A stretch of 64,000 nucleotides of DNA from Bactericera cockerelli (GCA_024516035.1 CM044957.1:52200085-52264084), one strand, 5' to 3'. Positions 45,906 through 56,696 are shown, counted from the stretch's first letter. Numbers and translations: made by a program. The notes: generated by a model from the sequence alone, not told the origin.

Positions 45906-46983
45906 TGCAGAGAATAACTGTAATAGTACCTATTGAGATCTGCAACAAATATCAAAACAAGATAATCTTAATCTCCTTTATAATTACTTTCTACTGGGTT
46001 TGAACAGGTTGTGGGGACCCAAAACCCCTATATATCATTCCACCATGTCCCCCTAGATGACAATACCTATTTCTACTAAAAATTATTTACCTAGAATTTT
46101 AGAATTTTTTGAGAAGCCAGGGTCAGAGTTCAATTTTTGGTTTGGACAGAATTTTCTGAAAAAAAAAATCTGCTATATTTATCAAGTAAAAAACATGAGA
46201 TGTAGGCATTTCTAGCCCAAACTGCATTGGTTGAGGTGGTACTATACCCAGCAATTAAGGTATGACTCCCATCTAGAATAACTCAAATCAAGACGGTAAA
46301 ACCAAAATAAATCATTGGATAAGGCAGGAGCCTAGACATTGGAACTGGGTGCTCATATAACTCTTCCTCCACTATGAGATTTGGACTCCTAACAAGGAAT
46401 TTAATTTTTGCTGGAATTTCGCTCTAAGGTTTCTCTTTGAGTGTAGATGAGCAATAAGAGAAGGTATTTATAAATATATAAAAATATTTTTAAATTAATC
46501 AATCTGAACTACCCATTTTTCACAATTTCCCTATCTTATTCTAATATATATAAAAAAAACTTATGTATAATAAAATAAAATAATATCTCAAACTAAGGTC
46601 TAATAAGAAAAGGACCTAAAGGTTGGCTCTACGCGTTGGTCCTGCGGATGGAAACAAGGTCCTGAAATATGATTTTTAGTGATGTAGGATAGAAAGGGTA
46701 CTTTAGCCAGACAAAAAGCTTTGATTTGATGGATAGATTAAATTTACTTTCACACCATTATATGCTTAAAAATTGTTATGATCATTCCCTGTGGACCAAA
46801 ATCTAGCTTCCTGCATCTCACATTACTGTGAAAGGTTATTGGAACTCATAATGATTCAGAAGTTTCCACAAAGCTAAATTTCAGAGATGTTTTAAAAAGT
46901 TTGCACTAAAGTAAAATTTTCATTTAATGAAAAGTTTGAACTAAAATATTTTTTTATTTAATCTTATGGTCAGAGGACTAGAG

Positions 46984-47110
46984 CCTTATTCCAGAAAGTA
47001 CTCTCACTCTCAAAATCTTCAATCAGGGTACAGACTTTCAGACATCAAATTTTGTTTGAGTAACATACTCCAAAAAATTGACAGTTGAAATGGAGATTTG
47101 AGAGTACTAT
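46984..47110. mobile_element. Hairpin MITE, CTCTCACTCTC family, diverged copy
   Basis: TTATTCCAGAAAGTACTCTC at left and GTTGAAATGGAGATTTGAG..AGTACT at right. It lies between the zinc-finger gene and ASAP. Confidence 0.6.
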
Positions 47111-48728
47111 CTGAGGACCAGCTTATCCATCATGACAAGAGTCATGTCACAATTACTTAAACCTGCCTCTCACAGCTTGGAAATTGAACCATGGACCTCC
47201 ATGTTATGAGTCTCCACAGAGGTCTCTATAAGGTTTTATTAGTACTTCAAAAGCAAAAGAAGAACTTGTTCTTAAAATTCATCCTTAAAACATACACAAT
47301 ATCTAACTTTGTGTTCTCCATTAGCTAAAACTGTGCCAGGAATCTTTCCTTGAACACAATGTTGGATCAATAATGTAAAGTAAACAGTCAGCCATGATAA
47401 GGGAGATAAGAGTTTACCTTCATCTTTCTTCCCTTACCTGTAATCCCACTACAACTTTACTGGCAATATGCATATAACAAGGGACAGTTTAGCCTTGAAA
47501 ATGCCGGATAGGAGACCAATACATGAATATTCAACATGCAAATGAGCCCTACTGAGGTCAACCCTGGCTGCTACTACTGGGATATTCCATAGTCACGTCT
47601 GAGGTTGTTATTCAACTAATCAAACAAATGTGCTTAATCAAAAAGAGAAAGACGTTCCATCAGAACACAGGATTCTTACCAAATGAATTCCGTGTGAAGT
47701 AGCGGAATTTTCCAGGATATTTGGGCTGAATATCTTAACTTATCAAATTCGGCTCTCAGTACGTGAATCAAAAATTCAAATGTACGATATTTCGGGAACC
47801 AAAAACCAAAACAAACCCAGACTGTTTACAGCTGATTAGAATTGATTTTTTTTGGAGTGGCAACACTGTAGAGACCGCAGATCGTGTCTCGCGTGTTGTA
47901 CACCGTGTATAACACGCGGAGGAAGAAATAATGGAAAAGAAACGTGAAAACAGTGATGTATTTCTTTCTGTTTCCGGTTTACGTAAAAAATTAAGAATTA
48001 TGTATGCTTTTGGAATACCTTTCTACTATTTTATAATACGTATTAGGAACGTAGGGCTAGAAATTACTATATTTCAGGTATCTCTTTTGGTACTTTATTT
48101 GGAACCAAAATAGACATAATTATGTAATTCCTATTCAATTCAGTGTGGAAATAATATGACGTCATCATTAAAATGAAGAAATGGTCCAACAGAGAGAAAC
48201 GCATTAGCCGTCTGCTTGCTCACCCAGCTCACCAGCTAGTTGCAAAGATGTGGGGACGTTTCAAACCTCAGCGGCGTCCTAGGCCCTTTTAGGCATTAAT
48301 TAAGTCCCTCATACTGGAGGTGCTGGAGGGTGTATTAGTACTAAATTAATAGTAAATTGATGTCGCATTGGTCAGTCAGTGTCTCGGTCAGTCGGCGTTC
48401 GCAAACAAAGCCAAGATGACTCATAAACTGCACTATACTTTAGCAATATGCAACAAACAAGATATTGCATACATAATTATATGTATGTATTGTTTTATTT
48501 GTGGTGAAGCACAAGGCCTCTTCACAATTTTTGTGGGTAGCGCAGCATTACTAAGAGCCTCCTTTACATTTCGAATATTCTATGACATTAATTTCTTTTT
48601 ACTCAGGTAATGCCACCACTGGTCGTTACTCATACAAGTAACTACTCATTTTTCCTCACCAGGTATGAGTTGGTTCTTGCAATGGTTGACAACTTTTTTT
48701 TCGAATTCAGATTTTGGCGCTCTTTATT

Positions 48729-48857
48729 ACTTTCCTTATCCTATAATAAGGAAAGTATTGTATTCGTCGAAAATTTGACCTACTCAGTTTTTCACATTTC
48801 TGGACGAATCATGGCCTCAGGATACCAAAAAAGTTGTTTTCAGCCATTGGTCCGTGC

Positions 48858-48895
<38 letters not shown>

Positions 48896-49384
48896 GTGTG
48901 AACAGGATATCTCAAGAACGGTAAAAGCTAGAGACTTGAAATTTGGTACACAAATTAATTTTATACACCAGACGAACCACGAAACTTTTGGTTGAAATCG
49001 GCCGCATTCTACGGCCGCAGGGCCGCAAATATTAGCCGCAAGCGCCAATTCTTTGAATTGGTTAAAGATACAAAATTTTTTAGAGAACAACATTTTCTTA
49101 GATTAAAAAAATAATAGGGGTCTATTCTTATCATTTTTTTGTTATCTTGAACTTTTTTGACCTCGACTCCAATTTACCGGTATTTTGAGGGGACCCGCTT
49201 TGACTAACTTTTTTATTATTCAACCTACATGGGGGTTGTGACATATCAATTTCAATGGTTTTGAAGTGCTGAATACGAATTTGGCATTGGTTTTTAGTTA
49301 TCTGTTACCGTTGATTCACCAGTGGCGGAATGTGACTCCTTTTTGGGGGATAAGGAAAGTCGTGTGATGTTTACACCAGATTTT
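48729..49384. mobile_element. CTTTCC-element, copy 3 (about 650 bp)
   Basis: Starts ACTTTCCTTATCCTATAATA, where ACTTTCCTTAT..ATAAGGAAAGT is itself a palindrome, and ends GGATAAGGAAAGT followed by CGTGTGATGTTTACACCAG. It carries a (CTGT)n tract at 48858-48893. It is nearly collinear with 8599-9256 over its full length, with few differences. It lies upstream of ASAP exon 1. Confidence 0.85.
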
Positions 49385-50193
49385 CTTCGGTGTCTTGATA
49401 AGATTCATACATTTTTTCGTCTCTTCTGAACAGCCCATGACACAGTACATGAGAAATATCAATTCACAAGCTATAAAGGTTCAAGAGTGGACTTGTGAAA
49501 AAATAATGTCGCACCGAACTTGCACGACATTTTATTAGTATTTTTTTTCACAATGTTTTTGAAAAACGCTAACAATTAAATTTCCCGCGCCATCAGTTAC
49601 AACATCTTCACGTCGAGCAATACCACCAAATCTCCGTTAGGTAGCAGCACTTGTTTTGCAGCTGTCGTTCTGTACCTTTTACAGCAGCTGTCAGAGCGAG
49701 TGAGAAAAATCTGATATCTGAATGAAATCTCATCTTACATCTTAAATTCTTGAACTATTAATTATTTTCTCTAAGTTCTTTTTCCATTTGCTGTCAAATG
49801 AATTGATGCCTTCACTAGGACATTCCATTCATTATTATATTTTTGCTACTCTTTCCATTTCACAGTTGATCAGTTCTGTAGTTCAGTTTAGTTTTATTCA
49901 GTAATTAAACTTTCAAGAGTAGTGAAAGGTTTTCCTTATATTGCTTTATTGTTTTTATTTTACAGAAACAGTTGAAAACACTTTCTACTTCTACTTCAAT
50001 GGACTTTATTGTATTTGTTTTGATATTTCAATTAAAACTGGTGTTATAATCACTCCGTTATCATTTTAATCACTTTCATTTTTCTCAAACAATGAAAATT
50101 CTTCTTATTTGGCCTATCAAAGATATTGTGTCATTCAAGATGCTGTAGTTTGTTGAGGTTTAATTTGTGCTCAGGTTCCTGTAATCTCCCACC

Positions 50194-50319
50194 ATGCCAA
50201 GTCTTATAGGTGTGAATGAATTTTTCGAGGAGACAAGAGAGGACATCAGTTCTCCTACCACCTCAACATTTGTGTCTCGGATGCCTCAGTGCAGAAGGAC
50301 GGTTGCCAGACTCGAAGAA
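50194..50319 (+). CDS. Asap: ASAP (ArfGAP with SH3, ankyrin and PH domains), coding exon 1
   Basis: First coding exon, 42 residues, ending in two Glu codons before a GTAAGA donor. The ATG is in a good context (CCCACCATG). Its product matches the N-terminus of animal ASAP proteins: an (I/V)xEF motif near residue 8, then a TxED..SPTTS block and CR.TV..LEE at the exon end. The start coincides with the known start of vertebrate ASAP1/2. ASAP proteins are Arf GTPase-activating proteins acting at membranes and focal adhesions; this part precedes and begins the BAR domain, which binds curved membrane. The exon ends in phase 0 and joins exon 2 in frame. An upstream noncoding exon is possible because a CAG lies just before the 5'UTR at about 50173, but I cannot place it. 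Family match is from memory, not a search. Confidence 0.9.
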
Positions 50320-50458
50320 GTAAGAAATTTTGTCATAAGAAGTATTGTGATTGGTGTTCAAGTGTTGGTCATCCAGGTAGTGTAAAAGCATAGGTATCTG
50401 TTGATTTTAATCCCATCCAATGCATACATGAATTTTTTTATCATTTGTTTAGAGATAA

Positions 50459-50578
50459 TAATAATATTGCCTTATTTACACTGCCCGATGAGAACTAATT
50501 ATACCAATGAGTCCATTTACTCCAGTAGTAAGCCCAAGACATATTGTTATGTGGTGAAAATTTCAAATGGGAGTACAA
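50459..50578 (-). mobile_element. SINE family A, head missing
   Basis: Reverse-oriented body: TTGCCTTATTTACACTGCCC, TACTCCAGTAGTAAGCCCAA, ATTGTTATGTGGTG. It lies 140 bp after ASAP exon 1. Confidence 0.75.
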
Positions 50579-50671
50579 CCACTGAAAGAAAAAAGCACAA
50601 AATATTGGCATCTAATTATCTGCTACAATATTGTTCCCAGCTCCATAATTGTTGTATTATGTTGATTAAAC

Positions 50672-50935
50672 CATATCGCCGCTAGAAAGTCAAAGAGGTG
50701 TAAGTGATTTTATCAAAGTTTTCAGGAGCGCACTTAAGCCTATGTGTTTGCTGCAATTTTTCCCGCAAATATCACATACGTCCAAACATAAAAAATCATT
50801 ATCTTCACAAGGGTTTAAAAATCACATACGCCTGTTTGTGCTACTAAGAGTATGGAAGTGGGCATAGGCTTAAGTGGGCTCCTGAAAACTTTGATAAAAT
50901 CACTTACGCCTCTTTGACTTTCTAGCGGCGATATG
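50672..50935. mobile_element. Hairpin MITE with about 73-bp inverted repeats
   Basis: Starts CATATCGCCGCTAGAAAGTC, and the reverse complement ends at 50935. Arms include AAAGAGG(T/C)GTAAGTGATTT and CAAAGTTTTCAGGAG. The loop has two ATCACATACG copies. It lies in ASAP intron 1. Confidence 0.85.
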
Positions 50936-51137
50936 TTAGTCACTATGGCCAAGTGAGCTTGATCCCCATCAGCGCAGGATTTTTTCTGCTATGTACTTAG
51001 ATGTTTGGGTTCCACTCCTACCTCATGAAGAGAAATGAGTAGGTGCTTTGATGTTAAACAGCATCCAGTGGCAGAATTATAGACCAAAGTAAATCCTTAA
51101 GTAAAAAATTGTGTCATAATAACAAATCATCGCTTAA

Positions 51138-51710
51138 GAAGAGGTACCTCGTAAGTCCAAATTTTTTGATATTGCGTTTTTGGTATTGTTGGAATCGGAA
51201 AAAAATATTGATTTTTTTTAAAATCGGTTTTATATGACCATTCAAATACAAAGAATGTCACAATAATAGGTTAAAGTTTTACCTCGTAAATTGATATTCT
51301 TGTTTTGAAGAAAATTTCTGGTGAGACCTCGTATCTCCAATCAGTCATATGTGTATTGTGTAAAATAAATCAGAGATACGAGGTACCTCTACAAAAAATG
51401 CACACATGCTTTTAAAATTTTCTGCTGAGACCTCGTAAACTATTGCAAATTGTACAGAGGTACCTCTTAAGTCCATAATTTTTCTGAAAATTTTAACAAG
51501 AATCAGTTGGGAAGTACCTCGTATGTCCGATATCTCCTAAAAATACAAGTTTTATAAAAAAAATAGTAACTTCAATTGATAAAACAGGTATAATTATGTT
51601 AATGGTTAAACTGATTTTTTTATTTTTTTTTTAAACCTACCCACAGCTTTATAATCAGTTATTACTGTCTCCTGAAAAGTTCAAAAATCGGACTTACGAG
51701 GTACTTCTTC
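51138..51710. mobile_element. TTAA-flanked MITE with an internal array of ACCTCGTAAGTCC motifs
   Basis: TTAA lies at 51134-51137 and 51711-51714. Ends pair as GAAGAGGTACCTCGTAAGTCC against GAAGAAGTACCTCGTAAGTCC. The inside holds at least six more forms of (T)ACCTCGTA(A/T)..TCC in both orientations (around 51290, 51320, 51375, 51430, 51470 and 51520). It lies in ASAP intron 1. No frame of its own. Confidence 0.8.
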
Positions 51711-51737
51711 TTAAGCAACAAAATGTTTTTTTTTTAA

Positions 51738-52035
51738 CACTTTCAGTGCCAGGTGATACATGGAAGTATCACCAGGCTCTGCGCTAGTATGAACATGATG
51801 ATACTTCAAATTATCACCCACAGAGTCTTCTATAAGACGCTGGTGATGCTTGTGGGTAACACTTTCTATGTTTAACATGAGGAATGTGTTGCTCTGGCCT
51901 AGCAGTATCCAAGAACATGTCAAATTTTTGTCAAAATCTCTTCCCCAGGCCAGTGATACTTTGAAGTATCACCACATCAAAATCACACCGGCCTATGAAT
52001 GAAAATAGTCGAAAATACAGGTAGCGGTGAAAGTG
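51738..52035. mobile_element. Second TTAA-flanked MITE, 24 bp from the first
   Basis: TTAA lies at 51734-51737 and 52036-52039, with ends CACTTTCA and TGAAAGTG inverted. The inside has three short palindromes of the type GATACTT..AAGTATC, and GGTGATAC/GTATCACC repeats on both strands. Confidence 0.7.
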
Positions 52036-52134
52036 TTAATATATATAATCAAATGCAACCATTGGATAGTTGCAGATACATGATTAATAAAAAAAATATT
52101 TAGTAGGTTCTTTACTTGTTCTTTACATGTTTTC

Positions 52135-53125
52135 TTATATACTACAAGAAACTAAGGGTGAGTTAAAATAAACAGTATGATGGGGCCTATTATTTATTTC
52201 AAAGAAATCAGTATTATTGCTATACCTCGTGGTGGAAACTGGTACACAAAGTCTCATTCTTTCAACTAATCCTGGGCATTCTAATATATTATGAAAGATG
52301 TTACATAAAAGTATCACCTGCTGGTAAGTGCGTCTACTTTCTGATGTTCCTTAGATGCTCCAGCAGTGTATGGTAAGATAATGGCATTGGGGTAGACTGG
52401 ATAAAATCCATTTTAATTTTAAAAACAGAAATTGCACAAATTTGACTTGTATCTTTTTTGATGTGTTTTTGTATTCAGGTGACCAAATGACTGAAGCATA
52501 TTCAAGCTTACTACGTACTATAGCTGTGTAAAGTGTGAGAATAGTGTCAGGGTCGTAGAAAAATCGAGATTGTCGTATTAATAGACCTAGATTTTTGGTA
52601 GCAGCGCTTATGATAGAGTTAATATGTTCATCAAAATGTATGTTTTCCTGAAAAATAATTCCTAGATCTTTTTTTGATGAGACCCTTATTCAAATTGGTA
52701 CTGCCCATGTAATAGGTATGTGAAATTTTGTTTCTTCTGTTGGTCATGGACATTACCTCACACCTATCTGGATGAAATTCAAGTTGTATGTGCGTAAGCC
52801 ATTCATAGACAGCATTAAGCTCCGTCTGTAATGTATGGCAGTCATCAGGGTTATTAATGGATAGGTATAACTTAAAGTCATCAGCGAATAACAAATGCTT
52901 ACATTTATGTACCACTTCCCCAATGCCATCAATAACCACTGCAAAAAGAAGACCACTTAACTTGCTACCCTGTACTACGGAGGAAGCAGGGAAATATGGT
53001 TTGGAAACATGTCCCTGACACTTGACTCTGTGCTCTCTACATTGTAGGTATGATGCCATAAAGTTTACAATTTTTTTATCAAACCCAAATTTATACAATT
53101 TCCTCAATGATAAAAACATTCTTCT
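52135..53125 (-). mobile_element. 5'-truncated, frameshifted non-LTR retrotransposon (reverse transcriptase and C-terminal part)
   Basis: Minus-strand translation gives LINE reverse transcriptase blocks. These are a thumb-side helix with KIVNF, a degraded VVQGSKLSGLLF.VVID block (normally PQGS.L.PLLF) and the catalytic FADDFKLYL at about 52.88 kb. A run of A at about 52665 shifts the frame; the new frame continues with GIIFQ, HIN.II..A.K.LG, then LYT..VRSKLEYAS.IWSP, also typical of Jockey/CR1-like LINE ORF2. A further frame break leads to the C-terminal HNILECPGL..R region, ending near 52135. Homology starts at about 53125, so the element is 5' truncated. It lies antisense in ASAP intron 1. 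It is dead. Confidence 0.85.
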
Positions 53126-53471
53126 TATTATAAATAAATAATATGGAAACACAAGGAAAATATGGGACCATTTATTCCATTTACATTCATTCATAATTAA
53201 CAGATATTGAAAACAGCTATTATACCAAATAACTCCCAATTTGACAGTCTCCTTTTTATATTTAGATGCATAATAAGATTAATAAGAAAGGAAACAGGGT
53301 AAAAAAAGAACAATTCCAAATAAAGATACCAGCCATGGGCCAAAGCCTTAATGGCAACAATGTGCTGGGATTGAGCTCGTATATTATAACTTATCTCTTG
53401 ATTTTAAGGTAATTTTGAAATATTTCGGTTTAGTAAAATATATATATGTATATATATTTATTATATAAATT

Positions 53472-54085
53472 TGCCAGCTTAACACGCATGAGACGGCGTT
53501 CCCACTGGTAGGTCACATATTTATGTCCTCATTAGATAGGCGTGCCCACCAGTGGGTCACATTTTATATGTCCTCATTGGACGGTGTGCCCACCGGTGGG
53601 TCACGTTTTTTTCAATTTCCCTTGTAACGTGACCCACCGGTGGGCACAGATAATGCTACATGATTAATATATTTTTGTACTTGCCCGTCCCAGAAGATAG
53701 TTTTTACCGGGTGGAATTTTGAAAATTGATTCAGGTCAAAAGATATGGATTTTTAACTGGAACCCCATTTTTGTTATTTTCCGCATATAGGTCTTGAGTA
53801 TTTTTTACCTATAAAGGTACTAAATTTGGCTGTCAGCGTCAGAAACATCTACACTATCAGCACTAAATTCATCATCTAGATTCCTGAAAACCTCTTCAAT
53901 TTGATCTTTTTGAATTATATTATTGTCTGTCATATCTCTAACATAAAACAAACTAACATAATAGCACAAACTTCTCTAAATTTTAAATTTTAGAGGAATT
54001 TTATCGTGACCCACCCGTGGAACACGCCGTCCTGGAGAGATATTTTTGTCCATGGGATGGCGTGCCCACCGGTGGGTCACAAGTT
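53472..54085. mobile_element. Degraded element with repeated CCCACCGGTGGG palindromes (possibly piggyBac-derived)
   Basis: Starts at a TTAA (53472-53475). GTGCCCACCGGTGGGTCAC or variants occur at about 53490, 53545, 53590, 53630 (inverted), 54005 (inverted) and 54070. The first three are spaced about 45-55 bp apart, with a TATGTCCTCATT spacer between the first copies. A minus-strand 37-codon frame at 53820-53933 begins MTDN and is acidic (EEVFRNLDDEF..D..D). This is like the acidic start of piggyBac-group transposases, but too short to prove it. Confidence 0.5.
53820..53933 (-). pseudogene. Short acidic frame, possible transposase N-terminus remnant
   Basis: ATG at 53933, stop TAG at 53820-53822, 37 residues rich in D/E with IEEVFRNLDDEFSADS. 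It sits inside the CCCACCGGTGGG element. PiggyBac-group transposases often begin with such an acidic segment; this is inference from composition and context. Confidence 0.3.
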
Positions 54086-54400
54086 TTTTTGTCAACAATA
54101 AACTTTCTGAAGCACCAAATAAAAAAATATTGATGTATATCGTGTTTTTACACTAAAAAGATATCAGTGAAGCAAACATTTTTTTTTGTCATTTTTGGTA
54201 CACATACCCTAATTTCAAGCTGTCCCAGCGTACAAACTATAGAAAATAGGACCTGTCTCATTTGTGTTAACTGATTTACAGACAGATATATTCCTGGAAT
54301 TCTATAGATTTCCCAGTAACCTGGAAAAAAATTACTGTGTACAGTAGAAATTGTTAATAACAAACTTTGTACCTTATAGCCAATTTTCACTATAACATAT

Positions 54401-54716
54401 ATAGCCAGCCTCCGTGGCGTAATGGTTGTGACTACTGCCCATAGTCCAGAGGTCTCGAGTTCGACTCCCGGTTGGGGCAGACTGTTCGAAGAAACTTCTG
54501 TCCCTTCCAAACACGTGAGGCTGCCATTTCCGGCCCTACCCAGGCGGGGTGAGGTTAATGTGGGTAGCTGGTACGATTCCTGACTATCTCAAATCAGGAC
54601 GTTAAAACCGAATAGAATCAACTGGTCACAATAGATCTAATTAGGTCGCAGTGTTAATTGTAAGGGTTTCACTGAAAACCCTGCAACCAGGTCAGATAAT
54701 AAAATATATATTTTTT
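54401..54716 (+). mobile_element. SINE family C, best full copy
   Basis: CAGCCTCCGTGGCGTAATGG, GTTCGACTCCCGGTTGGGGC and ACACGTGAGGCTGCCATTTC, ending AGGGTTTCACTGAAAACCCT. That end is a hairpin (AGGGTTT..AAACCCT). Inserted in a pogo-like element. Confidence 0.88.
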
Positions 54717-54928
54717 ATAAGGAAGTTCACTATATCCAATATGTATAGCATATAAAGAACAATGCACCTTATAAGAAAACTTCAGAAAATTAAAAAAAAT
54801 ATACATTTATATATGTATGTACAACATGTACATACACATGTAGGTACAAGTACATACATAATAATTCACCAATTCAAATTTTGAAACAATACTAACTTCT
54901 AGGTGCTAATAAAATGATCTAAAATAAA

Positions 54929-55142
54929 GTGTACTGGTAGTCAAGTGGTTAACATGCTAGTCTGGTAATCCAGGTAGTGTAAGGATCCATTAGTTTGAAT
55001 CCCACCCAGTGCATGAATTCTTCCTCAATAATTTGAGTTTGTGACCACATAATAACAGGACTCTAGGGTTAGGTGGTAGAAAATGCTTCAAGTTTTAACC
55101 TTGCCTCATGGTTACCGTCCACTAAAGTGTGTTATTATTATT
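54929..55142 (+). mobile_element. SINE family B, full-length, inside a pogo-like element
   Basis: GTGTACTGGTAGTCAAGTGG, TTTGAATCCCACCCAGTGCA, GGTGGTAGAAAATGCTTCAA, tail TTATTATTATT. ASAP intron 1. Confidence 0.88.
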
Positions 55143-55502
55143 ATCTAAATTAGACAGGTTACTAATCTACTCCTTGATAGAGTTCTGCAAAACTAAACAT
55201 GTTTTCTGTTTTTCTCACACAACATCAAAATGAATTTTATGTTATAACTGATAGGAAGTAGCTAGGGAGTCTAGGGAAAATTTGTTTGCTAATGCCAATA
55301 TTGTTCCTTATAACTGACTCATTTATGTATAGAGATGTCCATTATAAACAATACCAATGTTAATTTTCCATAAGACTCCAAGGGACTGGAGATTTTGTTT
55401 GCTATAGCTCATTGTTTGTTATAAACGGTGTCGTTATAAACGATTTCTACTGTATATTTCAACTCATTTATTATTACACAACTCTTTATGTTCTATTTTC
55501 AG

Positions 55503-55575
55503 TCCCTGGACTTTTACCGAGAAAATCTCACAAAAATGAGGAAGGCTGTCAAATCTATCCATAATTCTGGCAATT
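55503..55575 (+). CDS. Asap: ASAP coding exon 2 (BAR domain)
   Basis: The exon is bounded by TTTTCAG at 55496-55502 and the donor GTAAGT at 55576. It is 73 nt, phase 0 in and phase 1 out. It encodes 24 complete codons ending in a conserved K(A/S)VK.I..SG block seen in ASAP BAR domains, between the LEE of exon 1 and the HV.NE of exon 3. A pogo-like element ends only 50 bp upstream of this exon, so the 3' splice region lies right beside a transposon. No stop or frameshift is present in the spliced frame. Confidence 0.88.
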
Positions 55576-55896
55576 GTAAGTATTATGTGTATTGAATTTT
55601 TCTTAGTAATCAATGAGATATTTGAGTAATAATATTTCTGTGTCTGTAAGATGAGCACAGATATATGTAACTATATCAATGTGATTGAAGCATTATACAA
55701 ATACCCAGATCCAATGTTTAAATGATTGGACCCTGAAATTTTCAGTTTATGTTCCATACATGCTTAGAATTTATTAATGGAACCATGAAGCAATGTTCAG
55801 CTAGGCTAAGAAATGGGTCAAGAAATGAAGTGAGCCTTTTTTAGTTTCATAAACTAGTTTAAAACTCAAGTCAAAAAAGTGAATAAGTTAAAAAAA

Positions 55897-56010
55897 AAGT
55901 TATCATATTTGTGTTAATCACTTTCGTGATATCACAACTACTCAAACTCGCTTTATTATATCTACGCTGAAATCGTCCGTGCCTTATCGATCAAGCTACT
56001 GAGGTCGATT
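55897..56010 (-). mobile_element. SINE family F, ASAP intron 2
   Basis: Reverse: GACCTCAGTAGCTTGATCGA, then TTTCAGCGTAGATATAATAA; the B-box part is deleted. Confidence 0.75.
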
Positions 56011-56217
56011 AAACAAAAAAGTGAATAAATCTTAAAGTTAAATAAAATCTCTGTAATATATAATATATAAATAGAATATAATTATGTTTACTGAATTGGA
56101 TACCTATCCAATATGAACCCAATAAAAAATAAATCTCAGAAATCTTATCTTAAGGAATTCATTCAAAGAGATTAAATTCTTCACATGGGTATTGTCTATA
56201 ATTCCAACTGTCTCCAG

Positions 56218-56378
56218 CTCATGTGGACAATGAAATGTACTTCTCTCGAGTGCTCAACAAGCTTGGAGATTATGCTCTACGGGAAGATCCAGACATTGGA
56301 GAACCAGAAGATATCGGGGCAGCATTTCTCAAGTTTGCTGTTGTTACCAAGGAGCTGTCAGCACTGATGAAAACATTG
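56218..56378 (+). CDS. Asap: ASAP coding exon 3 (BAR domain)
   Basis: Acceptor TCTCCAG at 56211-56217; donor GTAAGT at 56379. At 161 nt it takes two bases to complete the codon split after exon 2 and ends in phase 0. The product contains HVDNE, a leucine-rich helix, DPDIG..DIG..FLKF and TKELS.LMKTL. These correspond in order to the second BAR helix of ASAP proteins. The intron that follows is long (4.75 kb) and full of repeats, including a TTAA-flanked element and a 1.7-kb foldback element. Confidence 0.92.
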
Positions 56379-56455
56379 GTAAGTTGCTGAGAAAGCTGAA
56401 GAGCATTTTATTTTACCTCCATTTTTGTTTTCATCTCTCCATTCCCAAGTATTAA

Positions 56456-56696
56456 CTCTTTGACTGCCAGAGCTAGTATTGACATGTTTCCTAGCTAGCC
56501 AAGCCAATGTGTGCACTTCCCTAGCAGCCAAATGTAAAAACATATGACTCTCATTTCCTTTTACTTTGACCTGTATTAGATTTAAAAACAGCCGTGGAAT
56601 CCTCAAGACAAGAACAATCTTGCTAACATAAAAAAAACTGTACTGCCTAGGAAACTGCATTGGCATAACCTGAGTTGTACCATGGCAATCAAAGAC
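56456..56696. mobile_element. Candidate TTAA-flanked MITE in ASAP intron 3
   Basis: TTAA at 56452-56455 and 56697-56700. Ends CTCTTTGACTGCCAGAGC and (reverse complement) GTCTTTGATTGCCATGGT pair at about 14 of 18 positions. It resembles the CACTTTCAGTGCC end of the 51.7-kb element. Confidence 0.55.

Larger units (their letters stand above)
45906..50193. promoter_or_regulatory. Divergent intergenic region between the zinc-finger gene and ASAP
   Basis: The start codons of both genes point away from this stretch, so both promoters probably lie here. CpG-richer spots occur at 47870-47930 and 48200-48430. CAGTCAGT initiator-like motifs at 48372-48395 precede a possible donor (CAG/GTAATG at 48607). 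A hairpin MITE (46984) and a CTTTCC-element (48729) are inserted. No start site can be fixed from sequence. Confidence 0.35.
54342..55452. mobile_element. Pogo/Tigger-like element carrying two nested SINEs, ending 50 bp before ASAP exon 2
   Basis: Left TA plus CAGTAGAAATTGTTAATAAC; right, reverse complement, CAGTAGAAATCGTTTATAAC plus TA. A family C SINE (54401-54716) and a family B SINE (54929-55142) sit inside, so the unfilled element was about 0.6 kb. No transposase was seen. Confidence 0.75.

Noticed and set aside
47931..48113. 60-codon plus frame in a CpG-richer spot
   Set aside because: Hydrophobic and basic residues but no recognisable domain; could be noncoding 5' sequence. Not enough to call a gene.
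48410..48610. Frame starting ATGACTCATAAACTGC near CAGTCAGT motifs
   Set aside because: It could be an upstream frame in an ASAP 5' exon, but no homology or confirmed splice was visible.
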